The notes: generated from the letters alone by a model not told the origin. A stretch of DNA of 64,000 bases from Comamonadaceae bacterium 2FH (GCA_005503335.1 SCMQ01000016.1:1-64000); one strand, 5' to 3'; counted from the stretch's first letter, positions 49,678-59,731 are shown. A program made the numbers and translations.

Positions 49678-51600
49678 CTACGCGACGACCACCTGGGTCT
49701 TGAACGGCAGGGGCTCGAGAGCCTGCTGCAGCCGCTGCACCAGCGGACCCGCGGCCGCCGGGTCGATCAGCACCTGGATCGCGCTCTCGCCCTGGGCCTG
49801 TACGCGCGGGCGCGCCGCGGGGTCCAGGCCCAGCCCGGTGCAGACCTCGTCGACGATCGCCTCGACGACCTGGCGGGCGGCCAGCAGGCGCAGTTCGGGT
49901 TTGTAGATCTTGCCGACATTGGTCATCGGCAGGGTCTCGAGCAGGGTCACAGCCTTGGGCCGGGCCGGCGCCTCGTCGACGCGCGCGGCCGTGAAGGCCA
50001 GCAGCTCGGCCTCGCTGGCCGAGGCGCCCGGTTTCAGGCTCGCGAAGGCCACGGGCAGCTCACCCGCGTAGGCGTCGGGCGCGCCCACGGCCGCGCACAG
50101 CTGCACGGCCGGATGGGCGGCCAGCGCGTCCTCGATCACCTTGGGGTCGATGTTGTGGCCGCTGCGGATGATCAGGTCCTTGGAGCGGCCGCTCAGGTGC
50201 AGCCGGCCCTGCTCGTCGAGCCAGCCCAGGTCGCCGGTGGCGAGCCAGCCGTCGGCCGTGAAGGCGCGGGCGTTGTCGGCCGGGTCGACGAAGCCCGAGA
50301 ACAGGTTGGGCGACTTGAACAAGACCATGCCGGACTCGCCGGGCGGCAGCTCGCGATCGCTTGCATTGCCCTGCGCGTCCAGCGCAACGATGCGCACTTG
50401 GGAGTACGGCAAGCGGAAACCCACGCAGCCCGCCGGACCGACGACGCCCGGCGGCGTGATGGTCGAGATGCCGGCCATCTCGGTCATGCCCAGGCTCTCG
50501 TGCACATGCAGGCCGAACAGGCGCTCGAAGCGCGCGGCCAGCTCGGGCGGCAGCACGGCGGCGCCGGTGCGGCAGTAGCGGATCGAGGAGATGTCGGCCC
50601 CCGCCAGCGGCACATTGGCCAGCGCGGCCAGCACCGTGGGCACGGCCGACAGCGAGGTCGGCCGGTAGCGCTCGACCAGGCGCCAGTAGTTGGCGATGAC
50701 CTCCTTGTTGCGCAGCAGGCCGGTGGTCGGGATGATGACCTCGGCCCCGGCCGAGAGCGCGGCCAGCGAGGCCGGCAGCACGCCGGCCACATGGAACAGC
50801 GGGTAGCCGTTGATCGTGATGTCGCTGTCGCTCAGGCCCTGCAGCTGCACGCTGGCCCAGGCCGTGAAGACCTGGGCGCCATGGCTGTGGCGCGCCAGCT
50901 TGGGCGCGCCCGTGGTGCCGCCGGTATGGAAATAGGCCGCGATGTCGGCCGGCGCGATCTCGCGGCCGCTGATCAACCGGTCGGCCGGCTCGCGCTCGCG
51001 CAAGGCCTTGAAGTCGGCCACGCCCTCGGGCAGGGCGGGCGCGGCCCCCGGCAGCTCATCGTGCGGCGCAACGCGCAGCAGCGTGCCTAGCGACGGCACC
51101 TGGCCGCGCAGGCGCAGGGCCTTGGACCAGTAGCCCGCATCCTCGTCCGCGCCCCAGGCAATCAGCACCTTGGCCCGCGCAGCCCGCATCAGCGCGGCCA
51201 GTTTTTCCTCGCTCAGCAGCGGGTTGAGCGGCTGCACGATGCCGGCCGCCTCGCCGCCCCAGAGCGCGAGGTGGTACTCGAGGCAGCCAGGCAGCAGCAC
51301 CGCGACCGCATCCTGCGGCCCGACACCGAGGCGGTGCAGCGCGTTGGCGGCCTGGTGGATGCCGGCCAGCAACTCGGCGTAGGTCCAGCGGACCGGCGTG
51401 CCTGCCGGGTCGGCCGGGTCGACACTCGGCAGGAAGCTCAGTGCGGTCTTGTCGCCGAAGGCCTGGGCCGCGTTGCGGAAGATCTCGTAGGTGCTGTGCA
51501 CCGGCAGGGCCTCGGCGAGAGGCCGCTGCTCGAGGCGACGGATGTCCTCCAGGCTGCGGATAGCGAACGCCGGGGCGAACGGGGGATGGATAGCGGGCAT
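49678..51600 (-). CDS. acyl-CoA synthetase (AMP-binding, class I adenylate-forming)
   Basis: This 640-aa ligase activates a carboxylic acid with ATP and CoA. The phosphate loop is AYFHTGGTTGAPKLARHSH near residue 223 and HESLGMTEMAG near 360 is the A5 motif. GWLATGDLGWLDEQGRLHLS with RSKDLIIRSGHNIDP is A7-A8, and the catalytic Lys is in NVGKIYKPEL. The operon around it resembles pim genes, so a dicarboxylate or medium-chain acid is likely. A CaiB-type CoA transferase in the same operon offers a second activation route. Confidence 0.92.
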   Translation of the reverse strand: MPAIHPPFAPAFAIRSLEDIRRLEQRPLAEALPVHSTYEIFRNAAQAFGDKTALSFLPSVDPADPAGTPVRWTYAELLAGIHQAANALHRLGVGPQDAVAVLLPGCLEYHLALWGGEAAGIVQPLNPLLSEEKLAALMRAARAKVLIAWGADEDAGYWSKALRLRGQVPSLGTLLRVAPHDELPGAAPALPEGVADFKALREREPADRLISGREIAPADIAAYFHTGGTTGAPKLARHSHGAQVFTAWASVQLQGLSDSDITINGYPLFHVAGVLPASLAALSAGAEVIIPTTGLLRNKEVIANYWRLVERYRPTSLSAVPTVLAALANVPLAGADISSIRYCRTGAAVLPPELAARFERLFGLHVHESLGMTEMAGISTITPPGVVGPAGCVGFRLPYSQVRIVALDAQGNASDRELPPGESGMVLFKSPNLFSGFVDPADNARAFTADGWLATGDLGWLDEQGRLHLSGRSKDLIIRSGHNIDPKVIEDALAAHPAVQLCAAVGAPDAYAGELPVAFASLKPGASASEAELLAFTAARVDEAPARPKAVTLLETLPMTNVGKIYKPELRLLAARQVVEAIVDEVCTGLGLDPAARPRVQAQGESAIQVLIDPAAAGPLVQRLQQALEPLPFKTQVVVA

Positions 51601-51643
51601 GCCTTGTCTCCTGGCTCGTCTTCTCGTCTCTGGCGCACCGGTC

Positions 51644-52636
51644 TCACTCCACCGCGATGCCCTTGTCGCGGATCACCTTGCCCCACTTGACGTAGTCCTG
51701 CTGCATGCGCTGGCCCATCTGCACCGGCGCCTGGAAGTTGGCGATCGCGCCGGCCGTCAGCAGCTTGTCCTGGGTCTCCTTCTCGGCCAGGATCTGGCGC
51801 ACCTCACCGCTGATGCGTGCGACCATCTCCTTGGGCGTGCCCGGTGGCGCCAGCAGGCCGCCCCAGGACACGGCGTCGTAGCCCTTGAAGCCTTGCTCGG
51901 CGATGGTCTTGACCTCGGGGATCATGCTCACGCGCTGGGGCGAGCCGACGGCGATCGCGCGCAGCTTGCCGGCCTGGATATGCGGCAGGGCGGCCACGAG
52001 GTCGGCGTACATCATGGGCACCTGGCCGCCTATGGTGTCGGTGATGGCCGGCACGCCGCCCTTGTAGGGCACATGCTGCATGTCGAAGCCGCCAAGCTGC
52101 TTGAGCAGCTCCATGCTCAGGTGGCCGAAACTGCCCGCGCCCGAGCTGGTGTAGTTGAGCTTGCCGGGCTGGGCCTTGGCATGGGTGATCAGCTTCTGCA
52201 GGTCGCTCACCGTGGGCATCAGCTGGGGGTTGACCACCACCACGATGGGCAGGTCGTAGACCGTGGCCACGGGCGTGAAGTCCCGGACCGTGTCGTAGCC
52301 CGCCTTCTTGTACAGGTGCGGCGCCAGCAGGGTGGGCGTGGCCAGCATCATCAGCGTGTAGCCGTCGGGCGCGCTCTTGGCCACCTGGGCGGCCGCGATC
52401 GAGCCCGAGGCACCGGCCTTGTTCTCCACGATCACGGGTTGCTTGAGGCGCTCGGCCAGCTTCTGGCCGACGATGCGCGAAGCCGTGTCGGTCGGGCCGC
52501 CCGGCGGAAAGGGCACGATGAGCTTGATCGGCTTGCTCGGCCAGGCCTGGGCAAAGGCGCTGCCGGCCAACAGGCTGATGCTGCCCAAGGCGGCCAGGCT
52601 CAGCAGAACGCTGCGACGGGTGAAAAAGTGGCTCAT
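51644..52636 (-). CDS. Bug/TctC-family extracytoplasmic solute receptor
   Basis: This 330-aa Bug receptor starts at ATG 52636, overlapping the CaiB stop as ATGA. A TTG two codons upstream is less likely. The signal peptide FFTRRSVLLSLAALG ends SAFAQ. Then come PFPPGGPTDTASRIVGQ, VVENKAG-type VIVENKAGASGSIAA, YTSSGAGSFGHLS and HVPYKGGVPAITDTIGGQ. It is the second Bug gene in this operon and is only distantly similar to the other, so two related acids or stereoisomers may be bound. Confidence 0.92.
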   Translation of the reverse strand: MSHFFTRRSVLLSLAALGSISLLAGSAFAQAWPSKPIKLIVPFPPGGPTDTASRIVGQKLAERLKQPVIVENKAGASGSIAAAQVAKSAPDGYTLMMLATPTLLAPHLYKKAGYDTVRDFTPVATVYDLPIVVVVNPQLMPTVSDLQKLITHAKAQPGKLNYTSSGAGSFGHLSMELLKQLGGFDMQHVPYKGGVPAITDTIGGQVPMMYADLVAALPHIQAGKLRAIAVGSPQRVSMIPEVKTIAEQGFKGYDAVSWGGLLAPPGTPKEMVARISGEVRQILAEKETQDKLLTAGAIANFQAPVQMGQRMQQDYVKWGKVIRDKGIAVE

Positions 52637-53895
52637 TCGCAAGTCTCCTGTGGCTTCTGCGGCAGGGTCAGCACGCCCTTGGACTGCAGTTCCTGCAGCT
52701 GCGCATCTGACAGTTCCAGCAACTGTTGCAGCACCTCGCGCGTGCCCTCGCCCAGCGTGGGCGGCGCCATGCGGATCGGCAGGCGCTGGCCGTCGAGGCG
52801 GTAGGGCGGCGCGAACACATGGGTCGTGCCCGCCACCGGGTGCGGCATTTCCTGCAGCAGCCCGCCCTGGCGGGTGCGCTCGCTGGTCAGGGCCTCGTGC
52901 AGGCCCGCCACCTTGCCGCAGGGGATGCCGGCGGCGCTCAGGCGCGCGAGCAGCAGCTCGCGCGGGAAGCTGCGAATCAGTTCGACCATCATCGGCAGCA
53001 GGCTCAGTCGGTTCTTCGCGCGCTCGACGTTGGTGGCGTAGCGCGGGTCCTCGACGATGTCGGGGCGCCCGATCACCTCGCGGCAGAACTTGTCGAACTG
53101 GCTGTTGTTGCCGACGGCGATGATGAGCGGGCCGTCCGCCGCATCGAACATGCCATAGGGCACGATGGAGGGGTGGGCATTGCCATAACGCTGCGGGTCA
53201 TGCCCCAGCAGCAGGGCGTCCAGGCCATAGTAGCCCGTGACCATGAGGCCGCAGTCGTAGAGCGCCATCTCGATCAGGCGACCCTTGCCCGTGCGCTCGC
53301 GTCGGAACAGGGCGGCCAGCACAGCCTGGGCCGCGTACATGCCGGTCATCATGTCGACCACGGCCACGCCGAACTTGAGCGGCGGCTGGTTGGCCTCGCC
53401 GTTGAGGGCCATGAGTCCGGCCTCGCCCTGGATCACCAGGTCGTAGCCCGGCCGCTTGGCCTCGGGGCCGGCGCTGTTGTAGCCCGCCACCGAGCAGTAG
53501 ATCAGCGCCGGCTTGATGGCCTTGAGCTGCTCGTAGCCCAGGCCCAGCTTCTCGGCGCCGCCGGTCTTGAAGTTCTGGATCACCACGTCGAACTGCGGGA
53601 TCAGGTCGTGGATCAGTTTCACGCCCTCGGGCGTCTGCAGATCCACGGTGATGGACCGCTTGTTGCGGTTCATGCTGTTGTAGTAGGTGGTCTCGGTCTT
53701 GCCGATGCGCATGCCCCAGTCACGCGTGTCGTCGCCGCGGCCGGGGTGCTCGACCTTGATGACCTCGGCGCCGAAGTCGGCCAGCACCTGGCCGCACAGC
53801 GGCCCGGCAAACACCCGGGAGAGGTCCAGCACGCGCACGCCCTGGAGCGGAAAGTCCATGCCCTCGACAGCGGCCGTTGTGCTTGTGGTGCTCAT
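52633..53895 (-). CDS. CaiB/BaiF-family (class III) CoA transferase
   Basis: This 420-aa formyl-CoA-transferase-type enzyme moves CoA between carboxylic acids through an aspartyl-CoA anhydride. The N-terminal signature is VLDLSRVFAGPLCGQVLADFG and ITVDLQTPEGVKLIHDLI follows. The catalytic Asp lies in KFGVAVVDMMTGMYAAQAV near residue 180. It overlaps genes on both sides by 4 nt. It could recycle CoA from succinyl-CoA or acetyl-CoA onto the operon's substrate. Confidence 0.92.
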   Translation of the reverse strand: MSTTSTTAAVEGMDFPLQGVRVLDLSRVFAGPLCGQVLADFGAEVIKVEHPGRGDDTRDWGMRIGKTETTYYNSMNRNKRSITVDLQTPEGVKLIHDLIPQFDVVIQNFKTGGAEKLGLGYEQLKAIKPALIYCSVAGYNSAGPEAKRPGYDLVIQGEAGLMALNGEANQPPLKFGVAVVDMMTGMYAAQAVLAALFRRERTGKGRLIEMALYDCGLMVTGYYGLDALLLGHDPQRYGNAHPSIVPYGMFDAADGPLIIAVGNNSQFDKFCREVIGRPDIVEDPRYATNVERAKNRLSLLPMMVELIRSFPRELLLARLSAAGIPCGKVAGLHEALTSERTRQGGLLQEMPHPVAGTTHVFAPPYRLDGQRLPIRMAPPTLGEGTREVLQQLLELSDAQLQELQSKGVLTLPQKPQETCE

Positions 53896-55031
53896 GCTCG
53901 CTCCTGCCGGCCCAGCGCCATGTAGCGCGCCAGGTGGTGGTCCTCGTCGCCGAGCTGGTGGTCGATCATGACCAGACGCTTGGCGTAATGCGCAAGCGGC
54001 AACTCCCAGGTCATGCCGATGCCGCCGTGCATCTGTATGCTTTCCTCGGCCACCAGCGCGGCTATGCGGCCGATGCTGAACTTGGCGGCCGAGACCGCAC
54101 GCTCGCGCGTGAGGCGGTCGGCGTCGATCGCTGCCGCGGCGTTGATTACGGCCGAGCGCGCCTGCTCGACCTCGAGCAGCAGGTCGGCCATGCGGTGCTG
54201 CAGGGCCTGGAAGCTGCCGATGGGCACGCCGAACTGCTTGCGCGTGCGCAGGTACTCCAGCGTGTGCTGCTTGGCCACCTCCATCGCGCCCAGGGCCTCG
54301 GCACTGAGGGCCAGCAGGCCATGGGCGATGGCGAGCTCGAGCGTGGCCAGGCCCTGGCCCTCGGCGCCCAGCAGCGCGTCGGCGCCGAGTTGCACCTGGT
54401 CCAGCACGAGCTCGGCCGCGCGGCCGCCGTCGATGCGGCCGTAGCCGCGGCGCGTCAGGCCTGCGGCGTCGCCGGGCACCAGGAACAGGGAGAGCCCGGC
54501 CTCGTCCTCCAGCGCGCCGGCCGTGCGCGCCGACACCAGCAGCAGCTGGGCTTCGTCGCCGAACAGCGCCACGGCCTTGGCGCCGGAGAGCACCCAGCCC
54601 TCGCCCTGGCGCTCGGCGCGCGTGGCCACGCGCGAGAGCTCGTAGTGATTTCCCGGCTCGTCGTGCGCCAGCGCGGCGATCTGGCTGCCGGCCATCAGGC
54701 CCGCCAGGCGCTCCTTCTGCGCGGCGCTGCCGGCGGCGGCGATCGCGCGGCCCACCATGAGGGCGCCGAGGAAGGGCTCGGCGACCAGGCCGCGGCCCAG
54801 GCTCTCGAACACCACGGCGATGTCGAAGCCCGCGCCGCCGAAGCCGCCCTCGCTTTCCGGGAACAGCGCGCCTATGGCGCCGAGCTCGGCGAACTGCTGC
54901 CAGAGCTCGGTGCTGTGGCCCTGCTCGCCGTAGGCGATGCGGTTGCGGGATTCGAAGCCGTACTGCTCGGCGACGAAGCGGTCCAGGCTGTCCGCCAGCA
55001 TGCGGCGGTCTTCGGTGTGCTCAAAATTCAT
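53892..55031 (-). CDS. pimD: acyl-CoA dehydrogenase, small subunit of pimeloyl-CoA-dehydrogenase type
   Basis: This 379-aa flavoprotein resembles PimD, the smaller partner of dicarboxylyl-CoA dehydrogenase. It starts MNFEHTEDRRMLADSLDRFV. FPESEGGFGGAGFDIAVV, VLSGAKAVALFGDEAQLLL and LEYLRTRKQFGVPIGSFQAL with IQMHGGIGMTWELPLAHY are acyl-CoA dehydrogenase landmarks. The usual acidic catalytic-base motif is not obvious, consistent with a non-catalytic or heteromeric subunit. It is 10 nt after the large subunit gene. Confidence 0.88.
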   Translation of the reverse strand: MNFEHTEDRRMLADSLDRFVAEQYGFESRNRIAYGEQGHSTELWQQFAELGAIGALFPESEGGFGGAGFDIAVVFESLGRGLVAEPFLGALMVGRAIAAAGSAAQKERLAGLMAGSQIAALAHDEPGNHYELSRVATRAERQGEGWVLSGAKAVALFGDEAQLLLVSARTAGALEDEAGLSLFLVPGDAAGLTRRGYGRIDGGRAAELVLDQVQLGADALLGAEGQGLATLELAIAHGLLALSAEALGAMEVAKQHTLEYLRTRKQFGVPIGSFQALQHRMADLLLEVEQARSAVINAAAAIDADRLTRERAVSAAKFSIGRIAALVAEESIQMHGGIGMTWELPLAHYAKRLVMIDHQLGDEDHHLARYMALGRQERA

Positions 55032-55041
55032 CGCAGTCCCC

Positions 55042-56250
55042 TCACAGGCCCAGGATCATCTTGGAGATGATGTTCTTCTGGATTTCGTTGGAGCCGCCGA
55101 AGATCGACAGCTTGCGGTAGTTGAAGTAGTTGGCGGCGGCCGTGGCAGCCTCCTCCGGTCCGACGGGCTCGTCGTCGTCGCCGGCGTACTGCGCAGCCTC
55201 GATGAAAGGCAGCGCGTAGGGCCCCATGGCGCGGCGGATCAGCGAGAGGATCTCCTGGCGGATCTCGGTGCCGCGGATCTTGAGCATGGAGCTCTCGGCG
55301 CCCGGCACGCCGCCGCCGGCCACGGCCGCGATCACGCGCAGGTTGGTGGTCTTCATGTTCTCGAGGTCGATCTCGACCTTGGCCATGCGCGCCGCGAACT
55401 GCGGGTCCTGGTCCAGCGGGCGGCCGTGGCGCTGCACCTTGCCCGCCACCACCTTGAGCTTTTCCAGCGCGGCCACCGAGAAGCCGACGCCGGCGATGCC
55501 GGTGCGCTCGTAGGTCAGCAGGTACTTGGCGTAGGTCCAGCCCTTGTCCTCCTCGCCGACCAGGTTCTCGGCCGGCACGCGCACGTCGGTGAAGAACACC
55601 TCGTTGACCTCGTGGTCGCCGTCCAGCGTGCGGATCGGGCGCAGCTCGACACCCGGCGTGCCCATGTCCACCAGCAGGAAGCTGATGCCGGCCTGCGCCT
55701 TGGCCTGCTTGTTGGTGCGCACCAGGCAGAAGATCATGTTGGCGTGCTGGCCCTGGGTGGTCCAGGTCTTCTGGCCGTTGACGATGTAGTGCTCGCCCTG
55801 TTCGTCACGCCCGCGCACCGCCGTGGTCTTGATCGAGGCCAGGTCGGAGCCCGAGCCGGGCTCGGAATAGCCCTGGCACCACCAGTCGGCGCCACTCAGG
55901 ATGCGCGGCAGCCAGTATTTCTTCTGCGCCTCGTTGCCGTACTTGATCAGCACCGGACCCAGCATGTTGACGCCGAACGGCACGATGCGCGGCCCGCCGG
56001 CCAGCGCGCATTCGTTGTCGAAGATGAACTTCTGCACCGCGCTCCAGCCCGGCCCGCCCCACTGCTCGGGCCAGTGGTTGGCCAGCCAGCCGCGCGCGTT
56101 GAGGATGGCGTGCCATTCCTCCTGGTCCTGCTTGGTGAGGCGCTGGCCGGCCTTGACCTTGTCGGAGATGCGCTTGGGCAGCTGGTCCTTCAGGAAGGCC
56201 TGCACCTCGGCGCGGAAGGCTTGCTCTTCGGGGGTGAAATTCAGATCCAT
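55042..56250 (-). CDS. pimC: acyl-CoA dehydrogenase, large subunit of pimeloyl-CoA-dehydrogenase type
   Basis: This 402-aa flavoprotein resembles PimC. The start at MDLNFTPEEQAFRAEVQ is fixed by homology, and the open frame upstream is not coding. FNVNMLGPVLIKYG-like FGVNMLGPVLIKYG and CQGYSEPGSGSDLASIKT are visible, the latter as the flavin/substrate signature, with FGGSNEIQKNIISKMILGL at the end. Together with pimD-like it should desaturate a dicarboxylyl- or related acyl-CoA and reduce ETF. It is 8 nt after the thiolase gene. Confidence 0.9.
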   Translation of the reverse strand: MDLNFTPEEQAFRAEVQAFLKDQLPKRISDKVKAGQRLTKQDQEEWHAILNARGWLANHWPEQWGGPGWSAVQKFIFDNECALAGGPRIVPFGVNMLGPVLIKYGNEAQKKYWLPRILSGADWWCQGYSEPGSGSDLASIKTTAVRGRDEQGEHYIVNGQKTWTTQGQHANMIFCLVRTNKQAKAQAGISFLLVDMGTPGVELRPIRTLDGDHEVNEVFFTDVRVPAENLVGEEDKGWTYAKYLLTYERTGIAGVGFSVAALEKLKVVAGKVQRHGRPLDQDPQFAARMAKVEIDLENMKTTNLRVIAAVAGGGVPGAESSMLKIRGTEIRQEILSLIRRAMGPYALPFIEAAQYAGDDDEPVGPEEAATAAANYFNYRKLSIFGGSNEIQKNIISKMILGL

Positions 56251-56258
56251 GTCGTACC

Positions 56259-57440
56259 TCAGAAAATCTCGAACAGCCCGGCCGCGCCCATGCCGCCGGC
56301 GATGCACATGGTGACCACGGCGTATTTCGCCTTGCGGCGGCGGCCTTCGAGCAGCACATGGCCGGCCAGGCGCGCGCCGGTCATGCCGAACGGGTGGCCG
56401 ATGGAGATCGCGCCGCCGTTGACGTTCAGGCGCTCGTCGGGAATGCCCAGGCGCTGCTGGCAGTACAGGGCCTGCGAGGCGAAGGCCTCATTGAGCTCCC
56501 AGAGATCGATGTCGTCAACCTTGAGCCCGTGGCGCGCCAGCAGCTTGGGCACGGCGAACACCGGGCCTATGCCCATCTCGTCGGGCTCGCAGCCGGCCAC
56601 GGCCAAGCCGCGGAAAGCCCCCAGGGGCGCGAGGCCCAGGCGCTCGGCCTCGCGGCCTTCCATCAGCACGCAGGCCGAGGCGCCGTCGGACAGCTGGGAC
56701 GCGTTGCCGGCCGTGACGAACTGGTCCGGGCCCTTGACCGGCTGCAGCTTGGCCAGGCTCTCGTAGCTGGTGCCGGGGCGGTTGCAGTTGTCGGCCTCGG
56801 CCACCACCGCGCGCTGGCTCACCGCGCCGCTCTCCTTGTCGGTCACGGCCATCACCGTGCTGCAGGGCACGATCTCGTCCCTGAAGCGGCCAGCCGCCTG
56901 GGCCTCGGCGGTCTTGCGCTGGCTCTCGACCGAGAAGCGGTCCTGGGCCTCGCGCGAGATGCCGTAGCGGCGCGCCACGATGTCGGCCGTGTCGATCATG
57001 GCCATGTAGAGATCGGGCTTGTGCTCCACGATCCAGGGGTCCATGCCGGAGTTGCCGTCGTCGCGCGTGCGAATGCCCGAGATGCTCTCGACGCCGCCCG
57101 CGATCATGGCCGGCGCGCCCTCGGCGACGATGCGCCCGGCAGCCATCGCAATAGCCTGCAGGCCCGAGGCGCAGAAGCGGTTCACGGTGGTGCCGGCGAT
57201 GGACAGCGGCAGCTCGCTGCGGATCACGGCCTGGCGCGCGATGTTGCGGCCGGTGATGCCCTCGGGGTAGCCGCAGCCGAGGATGGCGTCCTCGATCAGC
57301 GCGGGGTCCATGCCGGCGCGCTCGACGGCGGCCTTGACGGCAAAGGCGGCCAGGGTCGGGCCAGGCGTGATGTTGAATTCGCCGCGGTGCGACTTGGTCA
57401 GCGGCGTGCGGGCGGTGGAGACGATGACGGCTTCACGCAT
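56259..57440 (-). CDS. acetyl-CoA C-acyltransferase (thiolase)
   Basis: This 393-aa degradative thiolase cleaves 3-ketoacyl-CoA. The acyl-accepting Cys is in [17 protein letters not shown] near residue 90. The His is in [18 protein letters not shown] near 350, and the second Cys in [18 protein letters not shown] at the C-terminus. The start [17 protein letters not shown] is standard. It stands between the FadB-like gene and the PimC/PimD-like pair and corresponds to PimB in the pimelate operon. Confidence 0.95.
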   Translation of the reverse strand: MREAVIVSTARTPLTKSHRGEFNITPGPTLAAFAVKAAVERAGMDPALIEDAILGCGYPEGITGRNIARQAVIRSELPLSIAGTTVNRFCASGLQAIAMAAGRIVAEGAPAMIAGGVESISGIRTRDDGNSGMDPWIVEHKPDLYMAMIDTADIVARRYGISREAQDRFSVESQRKTAEAQAAGRFRDEIVPCSTVMAVTDKESGAVSQRAVVAEADNCNRPGTSYESLAKLQPVKGPDQFVTAGNASQLSDGASACVLMEGREAERLGLAPLGAFRGLAVAGCEPDEMGIGPVFAVPKLLARHGLKVDDIDLWELNEAFASQALYCQQRLGIPDERLNVNGGAISIGHPFGMTGARLAGHVLLEGRRRKAKYAVVTMCIAGGMGAAGLFEIF

Positions 57441-57481
57441 GGCGTGTCCTTACAGAAAGTGGGAAACGGGTGGTCCGCGGC

Positions 57482-59605
57482 TTATTCGCTGCGGTTGAGG
57501 CTGTCGAAGTTCGCGCCCTTGGCGACCAGGTCCACCAGCAGCGGCGAGGGCTGCCAGAACAGCGGGTCGTCTTTCGCGAATTCGCGGATGTCGGCCAGTA
57601 TCCTGTCTAGCCCCACCATGTCCGCGTACTTCATAGGGCCGCCGCGGTGGCGCGGGAAGCCGTAGCCGTAGAGGAAGGTCACGTCCACGTCCAGCGGGCG
57701 CAGCGCGATGCCTTCGTGCACCACGTTGGCCCCCTCGTTGACCATGGCCGCCATGTAGCGGCGCATGATCTCGTCCTGGCTGAAGCTGCGCGGCGTGATG
57801 CCGGCGCGCTGGCGCTCGGCGGCCACGATGGCCAGCACCTCGGGGTCGGGCTGGCCGATGCGCGCGCCCTCGGGGTAGAGGTAGTAGCCGCGGCCGGTCT
57901 TCTGGCCGAACCAGCCGCGCTCGCAGAGGCGGTCGGCGATCTGCACGTAACGCGCCTTCGGATCGCGCGTGGCGGCCTTGCGCTTACGCGTGGCCCAGCC
58001 GATGTCGCCGCCGGCCAGGTCCGAGACCTGGAACGGGCCCATGGGGTAGCCGAAGGCACGCACGGCCTCGTCGATCTCGTAAGGGCTGGCACCGTCCTCC
58101 ATCATGTGATCGGCCGCCGCACGGTAGACGGCCAGGATGCGGTTGCCGATGAAGCCGTCGCAGACGCCGGCGCGCACCGGCACCTTCTTGAGCTTCTTCG
58201 CGAGCTCGAAGGCCGTGGCGACCACGTCGGCGCCGACCTGGGCCGGCACCACGATCTCGAGCAGCTTCATGATGTTGGCCGGCGAGAAGAAATGCAGGCC
58301 GATCACGTCCTGCGGCCGCGAGATGCTGGCCGCGATGGCGTCGATGTCCAGGTAGGAGGTGTTGGTGGCCAGCACCGCGCCCGGCTTGCAGCAGCGGTCG
58401 AGCTCGGCGAACACGGCCTTCTTGACCTCGAGGTCCTCGAACACGGCCTCGATCACCAGGTCCACGCCGGCCAGGGCCTCGTACGAGGTGCTGCCCGCGA
58501 AGCGCGCCATCACGGCAGCCTTGGCCTCGGGCGTCAGGCGGCCCTTGGCCACCAGGCCGTCGTAGACCTTCTCGACGTTGGCGCGGCCGCGCGCGATCGA
58601 GGCCTGGTCGCGCTCGACCATGGTCACGGGCAGGCCGGCGTCCAGCGCCGCGACCGCGATGCCGGCGCCCATGGTGCCGCCGCCGACCACGCCCACGCTG
58701 GCGATGGGCCGCGGCTGGGCCGCCTTGGCCTCGGGCACCTTGGCCACCTCGCGCTCGGCAAAGAAGGCGTGGATCAGGCCGGCGCGCTGCGGGCTGTCTA
58801 TGCACTGCAGGAACAGCTCGCGCTCGCGCTTCAGGGCGGCGTCGAAAGGCAGATCCAGGCCGGCCTGCACCGCCTCGATCACTTTGAGCGGCGAGAACAG
58901 GCCGCGCGATTTCTTGACCGTCTCGGCCTTGAGCGCGCCCAGTGCCGCCTGGCTGGCGGCCTTGTCGGCCAGGGCCGCCTGGGCGTCGCGCGTGCGGCGC
59001 ACGCCCGCGCCCTGGGCCAGCAGTTCCTCGGCATAGGCGAGGCCCGCCGCGCGCGCGTCGGCGCCCTCGCCCAGCCGGTCGATCAGCCCAGTGGCCAGCG
59101 CTTCCTGGGCGCCCATGTGGCGGCCGCTGAGCATCAGCTCCACGGCCGGCTTGACGCCCATCAGGCGCGGCGCGCGCTGCGTGCCGCCCGAACCCGGCAT
59201 CAGGCCCAGCTGCACCTCGGGCAGGCCGAGCCTGGCGTCGGCCATGGCCAGGCGGTAATGGGCTGACAGCGCGATCTCGAGACCGCCGCCCAGGGCCGGG
59301 CCGTGCAGGGCGGCGACCACGGGCTTGGCGCAGGCTTCGATGCGGTTGCAGACCTCGGGCAACGAGGGCGGCAGCGGCGGCTTGCCGAACTCGCGGATGT
59401 CGGCACCGGCGATAAAGGCGCGCCCGGCGCCCACCAGCAGCACGGCCGCCACCTCGGGGTCGGCGTCGGCCTGGGCTATCGCCGCCAGCAGGCCACCGCG
59501 CACGCCCACGCCCAGCGCATTGACCGGCGGGTTGTCGATCGTCACCACGAGCACGCGGCCCTGGCGGGCGGTCTGGACAACGGGATGCTGGGCGTCAGCG
59601 CTCAT
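57482..59605 (-). CDS. bifunctional enoyl-CoA hydratase / 3-hydroxyacyl-CoA dehydrogenase (FadB/PimF-like)
   Basis: This 707-aa fusion has an N-terminal crotonase domain (VVTIDNPPVNALG, GAGRAFIAGADIREFG, GPALGGGLEIALSAHYRLA, VQLGLMPGSGGTQR). A hydroxyacyl-CoA dehydrogenase follows, with NAD loop VGVVGGGTMGAGIAVAAL near residue 300, catalytic GLHFFSPANIMKLLEIV and NEGANVVHEGIALRPLDVDV near the end. The start at MSADAQ (59605) is preferred over a longer frame. It hydrates enoyl-CoA and oxidises the 3-hydroxy product. It is the first gene of the eleven-gene operon, divergent from a LysR gene. Confidence 0.94.
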   Translation of the reverse strand: MSADAQHPVVQTARQGRVLVVTIDNPPVNALGVGVRGGLLAAIAQADADPEVAAVLLVGAGRAFIAGADIREFGKPPLPPSLPEVCNRIEACAKPVVAALHGPALGGGLEIALSAHYRLAMADARLGLPEVQLGLMPGSGGTQRAPRLMGVKPAVELMLSGRHMGAQEALATGLIDRLGEGADARAAGLAYAEELLAQGAGVRRTRDAQAALADKAASQAALGALKAETVKKSRGLFSPLKVIEAVQAGLDLPFDAALKRERELFLQCIDSPQRAGLIHAFFAEREVAKVPEAKAAQPRPIASVGVVGGGTMGAGIAVAALDAGLPVTMVERDQASIARGRANVEKVYDGLVAKGRLTPEAKAAVMARFAGSTSYEALAGVDLVIEAVFEDLEVKKAVFAELDRCCKPGAVLATNTSYLDIDAIAASISRPQDVIGLHFFSPANIMKLLEIVVPAQVGADVVATAFELAKKLKKVPVRAGVCDGFIGNRILAVYRAAADHMMEDGASPYEIDEAVRAFGYPMGPFQVSDLAGGDIGWATRKRKAATRDPKARYVQIADRLCERGWFGQKTGRGYYLYPEGARIGQPDPEVLAIVAAERQRAGITPRSFSQDEIMRRYMAAMVNEGANVVHEGIALRPLDVDVTFLYGYGFPRHRGGPMKYADMVGLDRILADIREFAKDDPLFWQPSPLLVDLVAKGANFDSLNRSE

Positions 59606-59674
59606 GCGGGGGTCTCCTTGGGTTGGGGGGCAGGGTTCTGGATCGGAACCGCATTGTTCATCCGCCAAAGAGTC

Positions 59675-59722
59675 TTGACAATCACATAAAATATTGACAG
59701 ACCGTCAAATCATGTTTGACAA
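59675..59722. promoter_or_regulatory. LysR operator region: palindrome and TTGACA repeats
   Basis: TTGAC-AGACC-GTCAA at 59694-59708 is a perfect 15-bp palindrome of LysR type. Further TTGACA-like copies begin at 59675 and 59716, giving three repeats spaced 19 and 22 bp apart, about two helical turns. The region lies between the divergent FadB-like operon (start 59605) and the LysR gene (start 59732). Confidence 0.65.
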
Positions 59723-59731
59723 TCCTTCCTC

